Counted from the stretch's first letter, positions 50,060 through 59,627 are shown. The stretch is 64,000 nucleotides of DNA from Halodesulfurarchaeum formicicum (GCF_001886955.1 NZ_CP016804.1:1054001-1118000); one strand, 5' to 3'. Translations and numbers: made by a program. Notes: a model not told the origin generated them from the letters alone.

Positions 50060-51904
50060 ATGAAACGACTTCTCCCCCTGCTTTTCGTTCTCGTTATCGG
50101 CTTGACTGTCGCCTCGGTTCCAGTCGCAGCACAGGAAGAACCCGACATCGACGCGACGGTTTCCGAGCCATCGGTCGCGCCCGGCCAGACACAACAGGTC
50201 ATAGTGACGTTCACGAACGACGACGATGACGCACCGCCGGCCCGGGTCGTGACCGCCGAGATGGAGAGTGGTTCGACTCCGATCACCGTTCGTTCGGGCA
50301 CGAAATTCATCGAGCCGATTGCTTACGGACAGCCGGTGACCGGGGCGTTCACGGTCGAAGTCCCGGAAGATATCGAGCCGGGAACCTACGATCTTGAGAT
50401 CGATCTCGAATACGAGTACGGGCCCGTCAACAACACCGGCTGGAAAACTGTCGACGCGGAGGTAATCGTCGAGGATCGAGCACACTTCGCCGTGGATTCG
50501 GTGAACGGAACCGTGCCGTCGGGCGGGACGAACGAACTCGCAGTAAGCCTGAAGAACGTCGGGACTCAGACGGCCCACGACGCCACCGTGCAAACCACAG
50601 CACAAGGATCTGGGTTACGTGTCGGCGGCCAGTCCGGAATGGCAACACAGTTCGTCGCGGAGTGGGAGCCGGATGAGAGCCGAACGGTGACCGTCGACGC
50701 CACCGCAGTTTCCGGAACGAATCCCGGCGCGCACGCGATTCGGAGTGTCGTCGAGTACGAGAAGCCCAATGGAATCGATATGACCGCGCTCCCCGCCACG
50801 GCTGAAGTGCTCGTCACCGAGGACCGGTCGTTCGACGTCACCGCTCTGGACAGCACGTTACGGGTCGGTGAACGGGGCGAGGTCGTCGCAACGCTGCGGA
50901 ACACGGGCCCCCGAGAGATGGCAAACGCAGTCCTCGAATTGGGACAGACCGGGCCGGCTGTTCAACCCGAGATGTCCCAGTACGGCGTCGGAACCATCCC
51001 TGTCGGGGAAACTCGGACCGTGACCCTCCCGATTACGATCGCACCCACGGCCGAACCGACGCCCCAGCGACTCTCACTTGCGCTTTCCTATGCGGACGCG
51101 AACGGGAACCTCCAACGAACCGGCGAGACGACGGTCATGGCACCGGTCGCGGACGAGCGTGATCGGTTCGTCCTCGAACGCACCGATTCGACGCTCCGGG
51201 TCGGCGAAGAAGGAGTGCTCGAACTCGAAGTTACAAACAACGGACCGAACGTCGAAGACCTGGTGCTCAGCCTGCCCGGGGCCGGACAGAACATCCATCC
51301 CCTGGAGACCGAATACGCGATCGGGGCACTGGCCAAGAACGAGTCCACGACGGTCCGATACCCGATCGAGGTTTCCTCGAACGCCGAAGCGATCCCCCGA
51401 CAACTCGCCTTCCAGGTACAGTACGAGGAGGACGACCGTGACTTCGAGATGGGGCCCTACAACGTTCGAACGACGATCGAACCACGGAAAGATCGGTTCG
51501 ACATTACGGCCACGAACGCCACGATCGCGGCCGGCGAGAGTGGGGAAATCGCCGTCGAACTGACAAACACCGGTGAGTTGCCCGTCAGCGACGTCAACCC
51601 GAAGATCTTCGCGGACGACCCACTCTCGGCCGATGACGACGAGGGCTACATCAGCGCACTCAAGCCGGGCGAATCCTCGACGGTGACCTTCGAGGTCGCC
51701 GCGGGGGCAGGCGCGTTGACGAAGGACTATCCACTGTCGATGGACGTCCAGTACGAGGAGAGCGGGGATACGAAGCTCACGGAAACCGTCCAGGTTCCGG
51801 TCACCGTCACGGAACAGGAAGGTGGGGGCTTCCTGCCGATCGTCGCCGTCCTGGTAGGCATCGCACTGCTTGCTGGTGGCGTCTACTGGTACCGGCGACG
51901 CTGA
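50060..51904 (+). CDS. Secreted Ig-repeat surface protein with C-terminal membrane anchor
   Basis: The 614-residue protein has a signal peptide (RLLPLLFVLVIGLTVASVPV) and tandem beta-sandwich repeats of about 110 residues. Repeats begin near residues 139 (AHFAVDSVNG), 255 (RSFDVTALDSTLRVGERGEV), 368 (DRFVLERTDSTLRVGEEGVL) and 478 (DRFDITATNATIAAGESGEI); an N-terminal copy precedes them. A final helix (FLPIVAVLVGIALLAGGVYW) and a basic tail anchor it. This is the COG1361-like CARDB/S-layer-domain type. It ends three bases before the RND exporter start, so both act together, probably as an extracellular partner. Confidence 0.85.
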   Translation: MKRLLPLLFVLVIGLTVASVPVAAQEEPDIDATVSEPSVAPGQTQQVIVTFTNDDDDAPPARVVTAEMESGSTPITVRSGTKFIEPIAYGQPVTGAFTVEVPEDIEPGTYDLEIDLEYEYGPVNNTGWKTVDAEVIVEDRAHFAVDSVNGTVPSGGTNELAVSLKNVGTQTAHDATVQTTAQGSGLRVGGQSGMATQFVAEWEPDESRTVTVDATAVSGTNPGAHAIRSVVEYEKPNGIDMTALPATAEVLVTEDRSFDVTALDSTLRVGERGEVVATLRNTGPREMANAVLELGQTGPAVQPEMSQYGVGTIPVGETRTVTLPITIAPTAEPTPQRLSLALSYADANGNLQRTGETTVMAPVADERDRFVLERTDSTLRVGEEGVLELEVTNNGPNVEDLVLSLPGAGQNIHPLETEYAIGALAKNESTTVRYPIEVSSNAEAIPRQLAFQVQYEEDDRDFEMGPYNVRTTIEPRKDRFDITATNATIAAGESGEIAVELTNTGELPVSDVNPKIFADDPLSADDDEGYISALKPGESSTVTFEVAAGAGALTKDYPLSMDVQYEESGDTKLTETVQVPVTVTEQEGGGFLPIVAVLVGIALLAGGVYWYRRR

Positions 51905-51907
51905 CCG

Positions 51908-54361
51908 ATGGTGGACCACGACGCGATCGTCGAACAGATCGCAGGGATCGTCTCCCAGCGCTCCAGGACGGTCATCCTCGTCTTCCTGGTCATCACCCTC
52001 CTGATGAGTGCCGGGCTGGGCAACGTCTCGACCGAAACCGGGACGAGTCAGTTTTCCGAGGGGACCGATGCCGAAGCGGCCCTCCAGGACGTGAACCGGG
52101 AGTTCGGGCCCGCTTTCGCTGCCGACGAGGGGACGACCCAGTTGATACAGGTCTCGGAGAACGCCCTCTCGAAACCGGCGCTTTTGACGATGTTGCGAAC
52201 CCAGCAACGGCTCGAAGACCGGACCGAATTGCGCGTTACCGCGACCCGGAGTGCCGCCAGCACGATCGCGACCACGCTCGATCCAAGCGCGAGGTCCGTC
52301 GCGGACCAGATCCGGACCGTCGAGCGGGCCACACCGAAGCAGATCGACGCCGCCGTTCGGACAGCGACTGCCCAGCCCGGACTGACCGGGATCTTGAGTA
52401 CCGACTTCAACCGGGAGTCGGCCACCGCGGGAGCGACGATCGCCGTGATCACCCACGAAGTCCCGGCCGGACTGGCAAGCGGGGCCGGCACGAGCGGCGA
52501 CAGTCCCCTCCAATCGATCCAGCTCGAAACCCAGCGAGTGGTCGCGGCTGGCGGTGGTGATATCCGGGTCTTCGGATCCGGAATCATCTCCGCGGAATTC
52601 GCGAGCGTGATTTTCGACTCGCTCATCCTCGTGATCCCCGCCGCAATCCTCCTGATTGTCACGTTCCTGATCTATGCCTATCGTGACCCCCTCGATCTGG
52701 CGGTGGGCCTGCTGGCACTCGTGATGACGATCGTCTGGACCTTCGGGTTCATGGGGCTGGCCGGGATCCCCTTCACCCAGATGCTCACAGCGGTCCCGCC
52801 GCTGTTGTTAGCGGTCGGCATCGATTTTGGCATCCACTCGGTCAATCGGTATCGGGAAGAGCGGGTGACCGGCGTGGGCATCGCCGAGTCGATGAACGTC
52901 ATGACCCGTCAGCTCATCGTCGCCTTCTTCATCGTGACTGGCTCGACGGTTATCGGCTTCGCCGCGAATCTCACCAGTTCACTGCCGCCGCTCCGTGATT
53001 TCGGCCTGATCGCGGCGATCGGGATCATCTTCACGTTTCTGATCTTCGGCATTTTCCTCCCAGCACTCAAATTGGAGGTCGATCGATATCGGGAACGCAC
53101 CGGGTTCCCGGCCTTCGCCAGCGCACCGATCGGCCGTGAAGGGAGCGTCCTGGGATCGGCCCTGGACGTGGGTGTACTGATCGCCCGCCGTGGGCCCCGG
53201 ATCTTCCTCGCCGTGTTACTCGTGTCCGGACTGGCAGCCGGCGCGTACGGTACGGGGATCGACACCTCGTTCTCCGAGGAGGACTTCCTCCCGCCCGAGG
53301 AGGTCCCCGACTATCTCGCCTCGCTCCCCGAACCCTTCGCCCCGGAGACCTACACCGTGACTCGCGATCTGAACTTCCTGGAGGCCGAGTTCGAGAGCGC
53401 TGCCAGGGACTCGGTGACCGTCTACGTCTCGGATTCGATGCGACGGGACACGGCCCTGCAGTCGATCGAACACGCGAACCGTGACCCACCGGACGCGATC
53501 CTGCAGGACGGACGGCAGGCAGCCGCGACGAGCATCATCGATGTCATCGACGACTATCGCGCGGCTGACCCACAGTTCGATGCGCTCGTGGAGCGGAACG
53601 ATCGGAACGACGACGGGGTGCCGGACGACGATCTCACGACAATTTACGACGAACTATTCGCCTCGCCCTACGCCAGCCAGGCCAGTCAGTACCTGACCGA
53701 GGATTACCGCTCGGCCCGGATCGTCTACGACACCGAAGCCGAGTCCTCACAGAAAGCGATCTCCGCAGACGCGAAGACCTTGGCCGACCAGTACCGGCTC
53801 TCGGCGACGGCCACTGGCCAGATCGTCGTGTTTCAGGCGGTGTCGGACACCATTCTGGACTCGGCGGTCAGGAGTCTGGCCGTCGCGCTTGGGTTCACCG
53901 CGATCTTCCTGCTTTTCATCTATCGGGTGCTCGAAGGGAGTGCGACCCTCGGGATCGTCAATCTGGTGCCGATCGTCCTCACGGTGTCGTTCATCATCGG
54001 GACGATGCGCGCTCTGGGGATCCCGTTCAACGCCATGACGGCGACGGTGCTCTCGATCGCGATCGGCCTGGGAATCGATTACTCGGCACACATGACCCAC
54101 CGGTTCGCCGACGAGTACGACGGCTCCAACCTCCACGATGCCCTGGACGAGACGGTGTTCGGGACCGGCGGCGCCCTGACCGGGTCGATGCTCACGACCG
54201 CGACCGGGATCGGAGTGTTGGTCATCGCGGTGACACCGATTCTCGGTCAGTTCGGCTTTGTCACCGGGATCGCAATCGTCTACTCCTATCTCACGTCGGT
54301 GCTGGTGTTGCCCTCGGTCGTGGTCGTCTGGGAGAGCGTGGGTGGGCTTTCACTTCCCTGA
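51908..54361 (+). CDS. RND/MMPL-family exporter
   Basis: The 817-residue protein has the RND layout: a first helix, a large extracytoplasmic domain, six helices, a second domain and six more helices. The conserved family motifs sit in both halves: LLAVGIDFGIHSVNRYREE near residue 310 and SIAIGLGIDYSAHMTHRF near residue 735. It belongs to the MMPL/HpnN-like branch that moves lipids or hydrophobic molecules, and archaeal substrates are unknown. It follows the Ig-repeat gene by three bases and is probably regulated by the divergent PadR protein. It ends one base from the CDF gene on the opposite strand. Confidence 0.9.
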   Translation: MVDHDAIVEQIAGIVSQRSRTVILVFLVITLLMSAGLGNVSTETGTSQFSEGTDAEAALQDVNREFGPAFAADEGTTQLIQVSENALSKPALLTMLRTQQRLEDRTELRVTATRSAASTIATTLDPSARSVADQIRTVERATPKQIDAAVRTATAQPGLTGILSTDFNRESATAGATIAVITHEVPAGLASGAGTSGDSPLQSIQLETQRVVAAGGGDIRVFGSGIISAEFASVIFDSLILVIPAAILLIVTFLIYAYRDPLDLAVGLLALVMTIVWTFGFMGLAGIPFTQMLTAVPPLLLAVGIDFGIHSVNRYREERVTGVGIAESMNVMTRQLIVAFFIVTGSTVIGFAANLTSSLPPLRDFGLIAAIGIIFTFLIFGIFLPALKLEVDRYRERTGFPAFASAPIGREGSVLGSALDVGVLIARRGPRIFLAVLLVSGLAAGAYGTGIDTSFSEEDFLPPEEVPDYLASLPEPFAPETYTVTRDLNFLEAEFESAARDSVTVYVSDSMRRDTALQSIEHANRDPPDAILQDGRQAAATSIIDVIDDYRAADPQFDALVERNDRNDDGVPDDDLTTIYDELFASPYASQASQYLTEDYRSARIVYDTEAESSQKAISADAKTLADQYRLSATATGQIVVFQAVSDTILDSAVRSLAVALGFTAIFLLFIYRVLEGSATLGIVNLVPIVLTVSFIIGTMRALGIPFNAMTATVLSIAIGLGIDYSAHMTHRFADEYDGSNLHDALDETVFGTGGALTGSMLTTATGIGVLVIAVTPILGQFGFVTGIAIVYSYLTSVLVLPSVVVVWESVGGLSLP

Positions 54362-54362
54362 T

Positions 54363-55250
54363 TCACGCCGATTCTTGCCATTCGCCCATTCCCCCGGGAT
54401 CGAGATGAATGTGCACGTCCCCGACCGAGGGCCGTTCGAGGACCCGATCGCGAAGCTCCGTCTCGAGGTCGTGAGCGGCCCCGAGCGTGAGGTCACCCTC
54501 GACTTCGGCGTGAAGTTCGACCTCGATACTCGTGCCGACGTAGTGACAGCGCAGGTCGTGGACGCCGTGAACAGAGGGATGATCGAGGACGGTCTGCCTG
54601 ATCGATTCGATCTCCTGCTGTGGGGGCGCGCCACCGGTGAGATAGTGCACGTTCTCGCGGGCGATGCCAAGCCCCTCCTTGAGTACGAGGAGACTCACCA
54701 GGCCACCGGCCAGCGGATCGACGATCGGCATGCCCACACCCGCACCGAAGATCCCTAGCACGGCTGCGAACGAGGTGTAGATGTCGTTCAGGGCGTCTTT
54801 GGCCAGCGCGTTCAGCCCCGTGGAATTCAACCGCTGGTTGACCCGGTCGGTATACCAGTAGACCAGAATCATGTCGGCGATCGCAAACGCAAGTCCGAAC
54901 ACCAGCAACAAACTGAAGCGGATCTGTGGGCCCTCAACCAGAGCCGTGACGGCGTCGTAGAAGATCTTCACTGCCAGCCCGACCAGCGTCACGCCGACGA
55001 AAAGGGCCGTCAGTGGCTCGACCCGTTCGTGCCCGTGGGGGTGATTGGAGTCTGGGCCCCGGAATGACAGCCGCCCCCAGATCAGCACGACGAGACTCGC
55101 CAGCAGATCGCCCAGCGAGTGGGCCGCGTCGGCCACGAGCGCGAGACTGCCGAACGTGAGCCCCAGCGTTCCTTCGACCGCGATTTTCGCGACGTTCCCC
55201 AGGACGTTGACCCAGGACGCCCGAAGGAACGCAGTCTCGTCGCTCGTCAT
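54363..55250 (-). CDS. Cation diffusion facilitator (CDF) transporter
   Basis: The 295-residue exporter moves divalent metals such as zinc, manganese or iron outward using protons. Six membrane helices carry the metal-site motifs LVADAAHSLGDLLASLV (near residue 40) and GLNALAKDALNDIYTSFAAV (near residue 150), the latter with two aspartates four residues apart. The C-terminal cytoplasmic domain includes HLDPGG near the end. A histidine-rich loop NHPHGHERVEP follows helix 2. The ATG at 55248-55250 is used. The gene is convergent with the RND exporter, one base apart. Confidence 0.92.
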   Translation of the reverse strand: MTSDETAFLRASWVNVLGNVAKIAVEGTLGLTFGSLALVADAAHSLGDLLASLVVLIWGRLSFRGPDSNHPHGHERVEPLTALFVGVTLVGLAVKIFYDAVTALVEGPQIRFSLLLVFGLAFAIADMILVYWYTDRVNQRLNSTGLNALAKDALNDIYTSFAAVLGIFGAGVGMPIVDPLAGGLVSLLVLKEGLGIARENVHYLTGGAPPQQEIESIRQTVLDHPSVHGVHDLRCHYVGTSIEVELHAEVEGDLTLGAAHDLETELRDRVLERPSVGDVHIHLDPGGMGEWQESA

Positions 55251-55356
55251 CGCCCCTTCGTTTGGGGGGCGAGCCCATGACGGTTTCCTTCGGACCCGAC
55301 CGCCAGGAACGGACTCGACCGATACGTTCACCGGGACCGCTCGCCAAGAACGGGCG

Positions 55357-55785
55357 ATGGTTGAACGAATCGCTCACGACCACCCCACCGTCGAGACCCG
55401 GTCGGCGACCATCGAGCGCCGGGGGCGAACGACCCGTTCGGAGATACGAATCGCAGGGAGTCTGGACGTGGAATCAGGGTCGCTAATCAGACTCGTCCTC
55501 GACGGTCGGGAGTACCGTGCCCCGATCGAGGAGCGAGGCGACGGGACACCGGTCATTCGACACGCTGCCGAGACACCCCGGTTGGCCCGAGACCGATCCG
55601 CCGGTGAGAATGCCCTCGTCGAGTGGGTCGAGGCGAGTGACCTCGAAATCGGTCGCAGCGTCGAATTTGACATTGTGGACCCTGGCTACCGGTACGGGCT
55701 TCGGAAACCGGGAGAGCGGGCGACCTACGAGAGCGGTCGGCCCGAGGACTCGCTTTCGAGCATCGCCGAGAATCTCGACGGGTAG
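55357..55785 (+). CDS. Conserved haloarchaeal protein of unknown function
   Basis: The 142-residue protein has TVETRSATIERRGRTTRSEI, then LIRLVLDGREYRAPIEERGD, and a C-terminal half with NALVEWVEASDLEIGRSVEF and GLRKPGERATYE. It looks beta-rich and soluble. I recall similar proteins under a DUF number but no function. It is divergent from the CDF gene and precedes tfb by 266 bases. Confidence 0.62.
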   Translation: MVERIAHDHPTVETRSATIERRGRTTRSEIRIAGSLDVESGSLIRLVLDGREYRAPIEERGDGTPVIRHAAETPRLARDRSAGENALVEWVEASDLEIGRSVEFDIVDPGYRYGLRKPGERATYESGRPEDSLSSIAENLDG

Positions 55786-55978
55786 ATTCTACGGGATCGA
55801 AACCGACAGAAACGTGGGACGGCTGCCAGCTACCCACCGGTGGAAATTTAAGTGTCGTGGTTTGGTTTGGTAAACCTCCGCATAATTTTTAGGGCGTCCA
55901 AAAGCGGCAGTATTTTCGGGTTTGAGCGCCCCTCCCCGAGGATCAGTATGTAGAATCATGACCGATTTTTGCAAAAGA

Positions 55979-55986
55979 CTTATATG
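55979..55986 (+). promoter_or_regulatory. TATA box of the tfb gene
   Basis: CTTATATG lies 66-73 bases upstream of the tfb ATG, giving an expected leader of about 40-45 bases. A-rich GCAAAAGA precedes it as a possible TFB-recognition element. Confidence 0.65.
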
Positions 55987-55999
55987 GGTTTCGGTCCTA

Positions 56000-56036
56000 C
56001 CTTAGAGTAAGGAACAGGGGAGTCGATCCCACCCCT
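56000..56036 (+). promoter_or_regulatory. Two small hairpins at the tfb leader
   Basis: CCTTA-GAG-TAAGG (56000-56012) is a perfect five-base stem at the predicted start of transcription. AGGGG (56016-56020) can pair with CCCCT (56032-56036) further down. They may act as an operator and/or a leader RNA structure just before the start codon. Confidence 0.4.
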
Positions 56037-56051
56037 CTCCGTCCTTCCACC

Positions 56052-57041
56052 ATGAGTGATGCCACAATCCGAACCTATAGCGGCGAGCGGCAGCGAACAC
56101 GGGTAGACGAATCGGAATCGGAAACAGAAACAGAGGAGTCCGTCGACGAGCACGTCTGTCCAGAGTGTGGCGGACGACTCGACACGGACGAGGAGCGCGG
56201 CGAGACCGTCTGCTCGGAGTGCGGACTGGTCGTCGAGGAAAACGAAATCGATCGCGGTCCCGAATGGCGAGCCTTCGACGCCGCCGAGAAGGACCAGAAG
56301 TCCCGCGTGGGCGCCCCCACGACGAACATGATGCACGACAAGGGGCTCTCCACGAACATCGGCTGGCAGGACAAGGACGCCTACGGGCGGGCACTCTCCT
56401 CGCGCCAGCGCCAGAAGATGCAGCGGTTGCGCACCTGGAACGAGCGGTTCCGCACCCGGAACTCCAAAGAGCGCAACCTCAAACAGGCACTGGGCGAGAT
56501 CGAACGCATGAGCTCCGCGCTCGGGCTTCCCCAGGAAGTACGGGAGACGGCTTCCGTGATTTACCGCCGAGCGCTTGAGGAGGACTTGCTCCCCGGCCGC
56601 TCCATCGAGGGTGTCGCCACGGCGTCGCTTTACGCCGCGGCCCGCCAGATGTCAACGCCCCGGAGCCTGGACGAGATGGCCAACGTGAGCCGGATCGACG
56701 AGATGGAGTTCAAGCGCACCTACCGCTACATCGTCCGGGAACTCAGTCTGGAGGTCCAGCCGGCCGACCCCGCGAGCTACGTGCCCCGGTTCGCCTCGGA
56801 ACTCGACCTCGCCGATGAGGTCGAGCGACGGGCTCGCCAGCTACTCACGACAGCCCAGGAAAAGGGCGTCACGAGCGGCAAGAGCCCGGTGGGCCTGGCC
56901 GCCGCGGCGATCTACGCGGCGTCCCTGTTGACCAACCGCCGAGTCACCCAGAGCGAGGTCAGCGAGGTCACGAACGTTTCCGAGGTAACCATCCGAAATC
57001 GGTACCAGGAACTGCTCGAAGCCGCGGACGTCCCTGCCTAA
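56052..57041 (+). CDS. tfb: Transcription initiation factor IIB
   Basis: TFB recruits RNA polymerase to TBP-bound promoters. The 329-residue protein has an N-terminal zinc ribbon (HVCPECGGRL...TVCSECGLVV), the B-reader/linker region RVGAPTTNMMHDKGLSTNIG, and two cyclin repeats (around residues 125-210 and 220-310), with the core motifs RSIEGVATASLYAAARQ and KSPVGLAAAAIYAASLL. Its first 30 residues are an acidic Ser/Glu-rich extension. Haloarchaea encode several TFBs; which paralogue this is cannot be told from the window. An unusually long upstream region with leader hairpins precedes it. Confidence 0.96.
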   Translation: MSDATIRTYSGERQRTRVDESESETETEESVDEHVCPECGGRLDTDEERGETVCSECGLVVEENEIDRGPEWRAFDAAEKDQKSRVGAPTTNMMHDKGLSTNIGWQDKDAYGRALSSRQRQKMQRLRTWNERFRTRNSKERNLKQALGEIERMSSALGLPQEVRETASVIYRRALEEDLLPGRSIEGVATASLYAAARQMSTPRSLDEMANVSRIDEMEFKRTYRYIVRELSLEVQPADPASYVPRFASELDLADEVERRARQLLTTAQEKGVTSGKSPVGLAAAAIYAASLLTNRRVTQSEVSEVTNVSEVTIRNRYQELLEAADVPA

Positions 57042-57053
57042 TTCGGCACTGGG

Positions 57054-57608
57054 TCACTCTCCTGTCGGTCTGCCTTTTTCACCTGCCCGCACGGCCGTTG
57101 AAATCTCGTTTTCCATCGGTGGGATCGCCGAACTGACTGTCTCGTCGTAGACACAGAGCGGGAGATAGGCGAGATTGAAATCGACAGGCACCGACACTCG
57201 TCCAGACGCGGCGGGCGCAGTGAGATTCAGGTATCGGCCTTTCGCCCAGGTCTCAGTGCCGTTTGTATCGTCCCGGAAGGGAACGAGCAGCGCGTCGACC
57301 CCCGGGGCCCGATACACTGCGAGAACCTGGAGTTCACCCGCGATCTCGACGCCGAGCTGACCGACGTGCTCGAAGGACACCGGGGGCCCCCGGGTCGCGT
57401 CGAGGGACACCGATTCCGGGTCCGACAGTGGCTCAAACCGACCCGTCACCCGATAGTTTTCGTCGATCGGGAAGAAATCCAGCCCATCGAAGGATTGCTG
57501 GGCGGACTCACTGAGCGGCGAATCCGCAGACTCGAAGGCCCGAGACTTTGCCGCACGGTGCTCCCGGACCGCCTGGATCCAGTCGGGGGCTGACGAATCG
57601 TCGTCCAT
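57054..57608 (-). CDS. DUF1684 family protein
   Basis: The 184-residue protein has GLDFFPIDENYRVTGRFEPL, AKGRYLNLTAPAASGRVSVP and the characteristic DFNLAYLPLCVYDETVSSAI followed by PPMENEISTAVRAGEK. In typical DUF1684 members the block reads DFNRAYNPPCAY...CPxPPxEN, so the second cysteine (TCP) is replaced by SSAIP here. Function is unknown. The ATG at 57606-57608 is chosen. The gene converges on tfb and is divergent from rtcA. Confidence 0.83.
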   Translation of the reverse strand: MDDDSSAPDWIQAVREHRAAKSRAFESADSPLSESAQQSFDGLDFFPIDENYRVTGRFEPLSDPESVSLDATRGPPVSFEHVGQLGVEIAGELQVLAVYRAPGVDALLVPFRDDTNGTETWAKGRYLNLTAPAASGRVSVPVDFNLAYLPLCVYDETVSSAIPPMENEISTAVRAGEKGRPTGE

Positions 57609-57702
57609 ACCGTGGGAAAGGCCGGCCCACACAAACGATTTCGGACCACCCGGTGAGCAGTCACACCCGCAAGTTGAATGGCTGGCCCTGCGAAGGCAAG
57701 CT

Positions 57703-58719
57703 ATGAAACGGATCGACGGTCGGGAGGGCGGCGGCCAACTCGTCCGGCTGGCGGTGGCACTGGCCGCGATCGAGGGGGTTCCCGTCCGAATCGACAACGT
57801 TCGTGGCGGCCGGGACGAGCCGGGCCTTCGAGCCCAGCATGTCGCCGCGCTCCAGACCGTGGGGACACTCACCGACGCGGACTCCGAGGGTGTCGAAGTC
57901 GGGTCCGAAACGGTGGTCTTCCGACCGGGACCGATTTTGGGTGGCGATGTCGAAATCGAGGTGGGGACTGCCGGCAGTATTCCGCTTGTATTCGACACAG
58001 TGCTCCCGCTGGCAATGGCAACCGAGACCCCGTTTACTGTCCGTGCGACTGGCGGCACCGACGTGAAGTGGTCGCCCCCGATCGGGTACCATCGGTTCGT
58101 GAAATTCCCATTTCTACAGCGGTTTGGGCTCGCTGCCGAGATCGACGTCGAGCGCCGGGGCTTCTACCCACGGGATGGGGGTCTCGCAACTCTCAAGGTC
58201 TCGCCATCAGACGTGGCTCCGATCAACTGTCAGGAACGCGGGGAGCTGAAGGGGGTGACCATCCACTCGATCGCGACTGCAGACTTGCAGGAAGCCGAGG
58301 TTTCGAAACGGCAGGTAAATGGAGCCAGAGACGCCCTGGAAAGCGAAATCGACGTTCCCATCTCCACACGCAGCGAATCAGTCCAGTCCCACTCGACCGG
58401 GACTGTCGTGCTGGTAGTTGCCAAATACGAACATTCACTGGCGGGATTCGACGCCCTTGGCGAACCTGGCTGGCCCGCCGAAGATGTCGGCAAAGCCGCG
58501 GCCCAGGAGCTGCGCCGGTTTCACCACGCAACCGGGGCCGTGGATCGCCATCTCGCCGATCAACTGCTCCCCTTCCTGGCCAGAGCTGGTGGGGGGATCA
58601 CGACGCCCACCCTGACCGATCACGTCCGTTCGTCCCGTGCCCTGCTAGAGACGTTCGGCTACGAAGTAGACGTCCAGACAGACTCGGAGCGAACCCGAAT
58701 TTCGACCGGATTAACCTAA
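57703..58719 (+). CDS. rtcA: RNA 3'-terminal phosphate cyclase
   Basis: RtcA converts RNA 3'-phosphates to 2',3'-cyclic phosphates using ATP. The 338-residue protein starts with DGREGGGQLVRLAVALAAIE and contains NVRGGRDEPGLRAQHVAAL, YHRFVKFPFLQRFGL, RRGFYPRDGG and the catalytic histidine region ATGAVDRHLADQLLPFLA. All match the family. Its place in haloarchaeal RNA repair or tRNA splicing is not defined; RtcB, not RtcA, is the ligase. It converges with the pilin-like gene, two bases apart. Confidence 0.9.
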   Translation: MKRIDGREGGGQLVRLAVALAAIEGVPVRIDNVRGGRDEPGLRAQHVAALQTVGTLTDADSEGVEVGSETVVFRPGPILGGDVEIEVGTAGSIPLVFDTVLPLAMATETPFTVRATGGTDVKWSPPIGYHRFVKFPFLQRFGLAAEIDVERRGFYPRDGGLATLKVSPSDVAPINCQERGELKGVTIHSIATADLQEAEVSKRQVNGARDALESEIDVPISTRSESVQSHSTGTVVLVVAKYEHSLAGFDALGEPGWPAEDVGKAAAQELRRFHHATGAVDRHLADQLLPFLARAGGGITTPTLTDHVRSSRALLETFGYEVDVQTDSERTRISTGLT

Positions 58720-58721
58720 TT

Positions 58722-59627
58722 TTACCGCGGTTCGGGGCCGTTCGGTTCCACGGTGACGTTCGTCGCGTACTCTAGATCGGTCCGGGAGAGCTCGACCGAG
58801 AGCGTGGCGTTGTAAATGGCCGGGTGGGCCGTCGGATCATCGACGCCGTCGAAGGCTGAATCGTCGAGGTCCGCGTACGGCACGTCGTGGATCAGACGAT
58901 AGGTTCCGGTTGCGGTCGAACCGTTCCGGATCCATAGATCGAAGGGGCCGTCGAACTGGGACTGAACCCGCAGATTGTCCATCTCGGTCCCGTTTACCGT
59001 CCCGTTCGTCGGTCGTAGAACGACGGCTGGACCGTCGACCGAGCGATCTGCGGTGGTTCCCGCGACAGGATCGACGGTCACGTTGTACCCATCAGCCGAC
59101 CCCTGAACCGAGACTGACCAGCTCGCGGACCCGTTGGTGGCGTTGAAGACCACCGGGGTGGAAGTGGAGGCGTTCGTGACGGTGATCTGTCCCCGCCGCA
59201 CGTTCGTGACTCCCGAGCTAACCGGCCAAGTGTTATCCCCGCCCGCTGACTCGAAGGTGGTGTCATTGGTCTGGCGCAGCATCGTCCCGTTGTGTGTCCC
59301 GTCGAGGCGGACGTGATGTACTGCCCCCCGGGTAAGCGAGTGATTGATCTCGGCCTGGCTGTACGCCCGTATTCGGTCCCGATAGGTCCCGACGAGCGTG
59401 CTGGAGTCGTGATTGAGACTCTCGTTCTCGTTGGTGGCTCGCAGCAGTACGTCGCCGGTGTCTGTTGCCGTGGCTCGCAGATCGATGGCGTCGTGTTCGT
59501 CGACGGTTTCGCGGGTCGCCAGGTTCTCGGTGAAAATCGCCGTGTTGAGTATCAGCGCCAGCGCGACGAAGACGACCGCGAGGGCAAAGGCCGCGACGAG
59601 AATGATCTGCCCTCGCGAGCGCTCCAT
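58722..59627 (-). CDS. Membrane-anchored pilin-like surface protein
   Basis: The 301-residue protein begins with RSRGQIILVAAFALAVVFVA, a short basic stretch and one long N-terminal hydrophobic helix without a lipobox, as in TadE/TadG-like or archaeal pilin-like proteins. The rest is a Thr/Asn-rich beta domain with many Asn-X-Ser/Thr sites, probably outside the cell. I recall similar haloarchaeal proteins carrying DUF numbers of the pilin-associated type (DUF7261-like). The ATG at 59625-59627 has GGGGGGT just before it; ATG at 59636 is an alternative with its own ribosome-binding site. Confidence 0.65.
   Translation of the reverse strand: MERSRGQIILVAAFALAVVFVALALILNTAIFTENLATRETVDEHDAIDLRATATDTGDVLLRATNENESLNHDSSTLVGTYRDRIRAYSQAEINHSLTRGAVHHVRLDGTHNGTMLRQTNDTTFESAGGDNTWPVSSGVTNVRRGQITVTNASTSTPVVFNATNGSASWSVSVQGSADGYNVTVDPVAGTTADRSVDGPAVVLRPTNGTVNGTEMDNLRVQSQFDGPFDLWIRNGSTATGTYRLIHDVPYADLDDSAFDGVDDPTAHPAIYNATLSVELSRTDLEYATNVTVEPNGPEPR

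Noticed and set aside
51074-52513. A 479-codon minus-strand frame across the Ig-repeat and RND exporter genes
   Set aside because: It spans two well-supported genes in antisense, with low-complexity Arg/Asp/Gly composition and no known motif.
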